NCBI RefSeq assembly: GCF_003347515.1
Contig: NZ_QEII01000318.1
Location: 62,001 to 126,000, forward strand
Direction: 5' to 3'
DNA: 64,000 nt
DNA from: Rhodoferax ferrireducens
Lineage (GTDB): Bacteria; Pseudomonadota; Gammaproteobacteria; Burkholderiales; Burkholderiaceae_C
Positions 59,982 through 64,000 of the stretch are shown here, piece after piece (position 1 is the stretch's first letter; each line of letters begins with the position of its first letter). Below the pieces are notes generated by a model that was given only the letters and a program-made list of their open reading frames with translations, did no database searches and was not told where the DNA came from. The translations under genes and the position numbers were made by a program.

Positions 59982-60872
59982 ATGAAAAACGTTTACCTGA
60001 CCCCCGTCCTGCTCGCCATTGCCGTTCTCGTCGGCGCCTGCAGTTCCGGCCCCAAGACCACCGGTTTGCTCGACCTGACGCGCAGCGAATACCGCATGGC
60101 CCAAAGCAACCCCAAAGTGGCTGCTTATGCACCGGTGGAAATGAGACTAGCCAGCGTCGCGATGGCGCAAGCCGAAGCCGCCGCCATAGACAAAGACAGC
60201 GATACAAAAATTGACAAGCTGGCCTACCTGGCGCGGCAAAAGATTGCGCTGACGCAGGAAGTGGCGAAGCAAAAATCTGCCGAGTTGGAAGTGGCCGCTT
60301 CCGGCAAAGAGCGTGATCAATTGCTGATCGACCAGCGCACGAATGAAGCCAATATTGCCAAAATGAATGCCGAGAAAGCCAGGCTGGCGACGCAGCAAGC
60401 CCAGGGCCAGACCGCCGATGCACAGCGTCAGGCGCAGGAGGCCCAGGCTCGTGCCGCACAACTCGAAGCCCAGCTGGCTGACCTGGCGGCCAAAAAGACC
60501 GAACGCGGGATGGTTATCACCCTGGGTGATGTCTTGTTTGGCACCGACCTCGCACGCCTGAATGCCGATGGCATGCGCACCGCGCAAAAGTTGGCCGATG
60601 TGCTGCAGCAAAACCCGCAGCGCACCGTGCTGGTGGAAGGATTTACCGACAGCACTGGCGCCGCCGACCATAACCAGGCCTTGTCAGAGCGCCGCGCCAC
60701 GGCGGTGCAGAGCGCCTTGCAGGACTTGGGCGTGGCGCGTACGCGCGTCGCCATTCGCGGCTACGGCGAGTCCCATCCAGTGGCCTCCAACGACAGCGCA
60801 CAGAGCCGCCAGTTGAACCGCCGCGTCGAAATTGTCCTGTCCGATGACAGCGGCAAGGTGATGGCGCGCTAA
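59982..60872 (+). CDS. OmpA family lipoprotein with DUF4398-like N-terminus
   Basis: A 296-residue protein from the ATG at 59982 (AAGGA upstream). The lipoprotein signal ends LVGAC near residue 20. Next is a DUF4398-like helical part (APVEMRLASVAMAQAEAAA), then a coiled-coil rich in Ala/Gln/Lys (~90-165), then a C-terminal OmpA peptidoglycan-binding domain (~172-290) with VLVEGFTDSTGAADHNQALSERRA in parts, RVAIRGYGES and RQLNRRVEIVL. It likely links the outer membrane to the wall. It is 26 bases after the DUF4398 gene. Confidence 0.92.
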   Translation: MKNVYLTPVLLAIAVLVGACSSGPKTTGLLDLTRSEYRMAQSNPKVAAYAPVEMRLASVAMAQAEAAAIDKDSDTKIDKLAYLARQKIALTQEVAKQKSAELEVAASGKERDQLLIDQRTNEANIAKMNAEKARLATQQAQGQTADAQRQAQEAQARAAQLEAQLADLAAKKTERGMVITLGDVLFGTDLARLNADGMRTAQKLADVLQQNPQRTVLVEGFTDSTGAADHNQALSERRATAVQSALQDLGVARTRVAIRGYGESHPVASNDSAQSRQLNRRVEIVLSDDSGKVMAR

Positions 60873-61780
60873 CTCCACGAGTCCATCAACGCACCCCCTT
60901 GCTCGATCAAAAACTCCTTGAACGCCCGTGCGGCGGGGGAGAGTTTCTTCTGGCTCAGGTGGGTGATGTACCAGTTCCCCACCATGGGCATGCCTTCAAT
61001 GTCCACCAGTGCGATGTGACCGCTGGCCAGCTCATGGCGCACGGTGCGCATCGATAAAAAGCTCAGACCCATGCCGGCCATCACGGCCTGCTTGATGGTC
61101 TCGTTGCTGGGCATTTCCATCACCACTTTGAGCGGCGTGTCGTGCTCGGCAAACAGCCGCTCCATCGCCGCGCGCGTGCCCGAGCCTTCTTCGCGCACCA
61201 CAAAACTGTAGTCGGCCAGTGCGGAGAACGGCAGGTGCTTGCGCCGCACCAGGGCGTGGTCGGGTGCCGCCACGATGGCCAGCGGATTCGTGGCAAACGG
61301 GGTGGCTTCACAGTCCAGGTTGGCGGGGGCGCGGCCCATGACCACCAGATCGGCCTCGTTGCGCGCCAGCAGGCCCAGAATGTTTTCGCGGTTGTCGATT
61401 TTCAGGTGGATGTCAATGCCCTGAAACAGCTTGTTGAAGCGCACCAGCAGCATGGGGATGAAGTATTTGGCGGTGCTCACCACCGCCAGGTCAATGCGGC
61501 CCCGTTTCAAACCCACATGCTCGGCCATCAAGGCCTCCAGGTCCTTGAGCTGGCCCATGGCGGCAATCGCATGCGTCAGGAAGGCTTCCCCGGCATGGGT
61601 GAGCCCGATGTTGCGGCCCACCGGCTCAATCAGCGGCACCCCAAAAGCGTCTTCCAGTTGGCGGATTTGCATGGACACGGCCGGCTGGGTCACAAACAGG
61701 CGCTCTGCCGCCTTGGACACCGAACGCTGGCGCGCCACTTCCATGAAGGTCTGGATCTGTTTCAGGGTATAGGGGCGCAT
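60869..61780 (-). CDS. cbbR: LysR family regulator CbbR
   Basis: Activator of Calvin-cycle operons that responds to pathway metabolites. From the ATG at 61780 (GGAG upstream) it has 303 residues. The N-terminal helix-turn-helix reads FMEVARQRSVSKAAERLFVTQPAVSMQIRQLE in parts. The effector domain has LKRGRIDLAVVSTAKYFIPMLL and GMGLSFLSMRTVRHEL, the latter typical of CbbR. It is divergent from cbbY-rpe-fbp, and cbbM lies 3.4 kb away, which supports the assignment. Its stop overlaps the OmpA-family gene stop by 4 bases. Confidence 0.92.
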   Translation of the reverse strand: MRPYTLKQIQTFMEVARQRSVSKAAERLFVTQPAVSMQIRQLEDAFGVPLIEPVGRNIGLTHAGEAFLTHAIAAMGQLKDLEALMAEHVGLKRGRIDLAVVSTAKYFIPMLLVRFNKLFQGIDIHLKIDNRENILGLLARNEADLVVMGRAPANLDCEATPFATNPLAIVAAPDHALVRRKHLPFSALADYSFVVREEGSGTRAAMERLFAEHDTPLKVVMEMPSNETIKQAVMAGMGLSFLSMRTVRHELASGHIALVDIEGMPMVGNWYITHLSQKKLSPAARAFKEFLIEQGGALMDSWS

Positions 61781-61918
61781 GGAAGACTCCTGTTTGATCA
61801 GCTTTGCCTGATGATTTTTCAATAAAACGTGATTAGAGTTTATGGGTTCGGGCGATTAAAGTAAATCATTCTTCACTGATTCATGTATTCCAATCCTTCG
61901 TTGACTTGAAAGAAACCT
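61781..61918. promoter_or_regulatory. Divergent cbbR / cbbY regulatory region
   Basis: 138 bases between the two starts. Contains GTTTGATCAG (61792-61801), shared with the cbbM upstream region, and AT-rich T-N11-A patterns between about 61815 and 61885 that could bind CbbR. No promoter boxes can be fixed by eye. Confidence 0.4.
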
Positions 61919-62662
61919 ATGTCCGCAAGCACGCTTCAAGCCCTGATTTTTGATGTGGATGGCACCCTGGCCGATACCGAGAGCGCGCACCTGGCGGCGT
62001 TCAACCAGGCCTTTGCCGACATGGGTCTGGAGTGGACATGGGACGAGGCGCTTTACACCGAGCTGCTCAATATTTCGGGCGGCAAGGAGCGCATCCTGCA
62101 TTACTGGAAAACCAGCCGGCCCGATATGCGCGAGCTGGAATCCATGGCCTTGGACGAAACCGTGAACCGCCTGCACGAGCTCAAAACCGCCGCCTACGAG
62201 AGCGCCGTGAACAGCGGCGCGGTCAGCCTGCGCCCGGGTGTGCTCAAGCTGATGGACGAGGCGCTGGGCCAGGGCCTGCAGCTGGCGATTGCCACCACCA
62301 CCTCGCCGGTCAATATTGCGGCCTTGTTGCGCCGCGCGCTGGGGCCGGACTGGCGAACGAACTTCATCGCCATCGGTGATGCGTCGACGGCGCCGGTCAA
62401 AAAACCGCACCCGCAGGTGTACCTGCAAATGCTGGCGGCGCTCCGACTGGCGCCAGACCAATGTCTGGCTTTTGAGGACTCCAGCAACGGCCTGCGTTCG
62501 GCCACCGCCGCCGGGCTGGCCACGCTGATCACGCCGACAAGTTACACCGCGCACCATGACTTCACGGGCGCCCTGCGCGTGCTGCCCGACTTGAGCCAGG
62601 TCACGCTGGCGCAACTGCGGCAGTGGCATGCCGGGCACCAGCGCGCGACGCATGCCGTCTGA
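61919..62662 (+). CDS. cbbY: HAD hydrolase CbbY (xylulose-1,5-bisphosphate phosphatase type)
   Basis: Destroys RuBisCO inhibitors formed by misfire, chiefly xylulose-1,5-bisphosphate. The 247 residues have the HAD motif I FDVDGTLADTES (Asp12, Asp14), a C1 cap domain, motif II IATTTSP, motif III Lys in PVKKPHPQVY and motif IV FEDSSNGLRSA. The CbbY family is recognised by the cap and by its place downstream of cbbR. Phosphoglycolate phosphatase (CbbZ/Gph) is the alternative, but the sequence LFDVDGTLADTE favours CbbY. Confidence 0.9.
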   Translation: MSASTLQALIFDVDGTLADTESAHLAAFNQAFADMGLEWTWDEALYTELLNISGGKERILHYWKTSRPDMRELESMALDETVNRLHELKTAAYESAVNSGAVSLRPGVLKLMDEALGQGLQLAIATTTSPVNIAALLRRALGPDWRTNFIAIGDASTAPVKKPHPQVYLQMLAALRLAPDQCLAFEDSSNGLRSATAAGLATLITPTSYTAHHDFTGALRVLPDLSQVTLAQLRQWHAGHQRATHAV

Positions 62663-62707
62663 TGTGTGCCAGCCAGAACCCCTGATTATTTTTAAAGAAA
62701 GCCGCCC

Positions 62708-63430
62708 ATGTCCTCCTCATCCTCATCTTCGCCGACGCCGACACCGATTCTTCGCCTGGCCCCGTCCATCCTGTCCGCCGACTTTGCCCGCCTGGGCGAG
62801 GAAGTGCGCGCAATCCAGGCCGCCGGCGCCGACCTGGTGCACTTTGATGTGATGGACAACCATTACGTGCCCAATCTGACCATCGGGCCGCTGGTGTGCG
62901 AGGCGATTCGCCCGCATGTGACGATCCCGATTGATGTGCATCTGATGGTGGAGCCGGTGGACTCGCTGATTCCACTGTTTGCCAAGGCCGGCGCCAACAT
63001 CATCACCTTTCACCCCGAAGCCAGCAAGCATGTGGACCGCACCTTGCAGCTGATCAAGGAGCACGGCTGCAAGGCCGGGCTGGTGCTGAACCCGGCGACT
63101 TCAGTGGAGTGGCTGGACCATGTGATGGACAAGCTGGACATCATTTTGCTCATGAGCGTGAACCCCGGTTTTGGCGGGCAAAAGTTCATCCCCTCAACAC
63201 TGGCCAAGCTGCGCACCGTGCGCCAGCGCATCGCGGCGCATCAGGCCCAAGGCGGTCAGCCGATCTGGCTGGAAGTCGATGGTGGTGTCAAGATCGACAA
63301 CATTGCCGAGATCGTGTCTGCCGGCGCCGACACCTGCGTGGCGGGCAGCGCCGTGTTTAGCGCGCCGGACCCCGAAGGCGGTTACCACGGCGTGATGCAG
63401 GCGCTCCGCCGTGCCGCGCATCCGGCCTGA
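62708..63430 (+). CDS. rpe: Ribulose-phosphate 3-epimerase
   Basis: Interconverts ribulose-5-phosphate and xylulose-5-phosphate for the Calvin and pentose phosphate routes. The 240-residue TIM barrel has [65 protein letters not shown] and [10 protein letters not shown], with metal-binding His, Asp and His. A Ser/Thr/Pro-rich 12-residue start precedes the conserved part. It follows cbbY by 45 bases in the cbb operon; the symbol cbbE is also used. Confidence 0.96.
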   Translation: MSSSSSSSPTPTPILRLAPSILSADFARLGEEVRAIQAAGADLVHFDVMDNHYVPNLTIGPLVCEAIRPHVTIPIDVHLMVEPVDSLIPLFAKAGANIITFHPEASKHVDRTLQLIKEHGCKAGLVLNPATSVEWLDHVMDKLDIILLMSVNPGFGGQKFIPSTLAKLRTVRQRIAAHQAQGGQPIWLEVDGGVKIDNIAEIVSAGADTCVAGSAVFSAPDPEGGYHGVMQALRRAAHPA

Positions 63431-63484
63431 GCGTCGCCCCGTCCTATACAGCCAACCATTATTTAACGACAAAGAGACTTCGCC

Positions 63485-64000
63485 ATGCCACTCACCAACC
63501 GCCCCAATCGCTCCACCTTGACCCAGTTCCTGATCGAGGAACGGCGCCGCTTTCCCAGTGCCAGCGGCGACTTCAACGCCCTGATTCTGGACGTGGCGCT
63601 GGCCTGCAAAGCCATTGCCCGCGCGGTCGCCTTTGGCGAGTTGGGCGGCGTCATGGGCAACCATGCGGCCGAGGAGGGCGGCTCGGTCAACGTGCAGGGC
63701 GAGACGCAGAAAAAGCTCGACGTGCTCTCCAACGATGTCTTCATCCGGCGCACCGAATGGGCCGGCAATCTGGCCGGCATGGCCTCGGAAGAGATGGACC
63801 TGCCGTACCAGATTCCGGGCCAGTACCCGCGCGGCAAATACCTGATTGTTTTTGACCCGCTGGACGGCTCCAGCAACATTGACGTGAATGTGTCGGTGGG
63901 CAGCATTTTCTCAATCCTGCGGGCGCCGCAAGAGGTGATTGACAGTGGCCGTGACGTGGTCGACGCTGATTTTTTTCAGCCGGGTGCACAGCAGCTCGCC
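63485..64000 (+). CDS. fbp: Fructose-1,6-bisphosphatase class I (5' part, runs off window)
   Basis: Regenerates fructose-6-phosphate in gluconeogenesis and the Calvin cycle. The first 172 residues are present: a helical N-terminus (NRSTLTQFLIEERRR), VQGETQKKLDVLSNDVF, ASEEMDLPYQI with metal-binding Glu, and the signature FDPLDGSSNIDVNVSVGSIFSIL. The frame is open to the window end. It lies 54 bases after rpe, so cbbY-rpe-fbp form one unit; the Calvin name is cbbF. Confidence 0.94.
   Translation, partial: MPLTNRPNRSTLTQFLIEERRRFPSASGDFNALILDVALACKAIARAVAFGELGGVMGNHAAEEGGSVNVQGETQKKLDVLSNDVFIRRTEWAGNLAGMASEEMDLPYQIPGQYPRGKYLIVFDPLDGSSNIDVNVSVGSIFSILRAPQEVIDSGRDVVDADFFQPGAQQLA

Overview
The window looks like the chromosome of a facultatively chemolithoautotrophic betaproteobacterium of the Comamonadaceae. 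Rhodoferax or a close relative fits best. The grounds are gene content and family-level sequence resemblance: an isc operon of betaproteobacterial type, DUF3106/DUF3619/DUF2844/DUF3443 proteins, an intracellular PHA depolymerase, form II RuBisCO with CbbQ and CbbO, and a small-hairpin repeat. No IS element, phage gene or CRISPR array was seen. Gene order is dense, with many 4-base ATGA stop/start overlaps.

Layout. 1-1.5 kb: 3' end of nadE, then a PII gene. 1.5-3.8 kb (minus): a sigma-factor operon with three envelope-type proteins. 4-10.2 kb: branched-chain amino acid synthesis (ilvB-ilvH-ilvC, pssA, leuA). leuA has a short Leu-rich leader ORF and a terminator, which looks like an undivided leu attenuator. 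10.3-14 kb: pbpG, an IclR regulator, the aat-bpt pair for N-degron tagging, and tRNA-Pro and tRNA-Arg. 14.2-16.3 kb: a three-gene secreted/lipoprotein operon ending in a DUF3443 protein with two pepsin-like DTGS motifs.

16.3-25.1 kb: propionyl-CoA to succinyl-CoA (GntR regulator, methylmalonyl-CoA mutase, MeaB chaperone, PccB, PccA, a VOC protein that may be the epimerase). 25.2-30.4 kb: a three-subunit 2-oxoacid:acceptor oxidoreductase (KorC-like FAD/Fe-S subunit, fused gamma-alpha subunit, beta subunit) and a CBS protein. 30.6-34.7 kb: a chemoreceptor with a C-terminal Cache-like domain, an RnfB-like ferredoxin and PhaZ. 34.7-38.2 kb: an aromatic/aspartate aminotransferase and uvrB. 38.3-43.7 kb: the full iscRSUA-hscBA-fdx operon with a visible IscR site, followed by dnaQ and tRNA-Val.

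44.7-52.6 kb: a sulfur-oxidation island. It has a cysteine-containing ArsR regulator, a DsrE-like periplasmic protein, a small cytochrome c with flavocytochrome c sulfide dehydrogenase, a dihaem cytochrome, a YeeE/YedE transporter, SoxH- and SoxW-like proteins, a second chemoreceptor and a CRP/FNR regulator with three of the four FNR cysteines. 52.6-64 kb: Calvin cycle genes (cbbM-cbbQ-cbbO on minus; cbbR divergent from cbbY-rpe-fbp). Among them lie an orphan ParA, an SDR reductase and a DUF4398/OmpA lipoprotein pair. Sulfide oxidation could supply electrons for RuBisCO-based CO2 fixation.

The most unusual non-coding signal is a family of four structured palindromic units, two at 22.25-22.47 kb and two at 55.75-56.01 kb. 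They share a GTCAAGGAGGAGG core. Their outer stems and inner hairpins differ in sequence but keep pairing, which suggests that structure is conserved.
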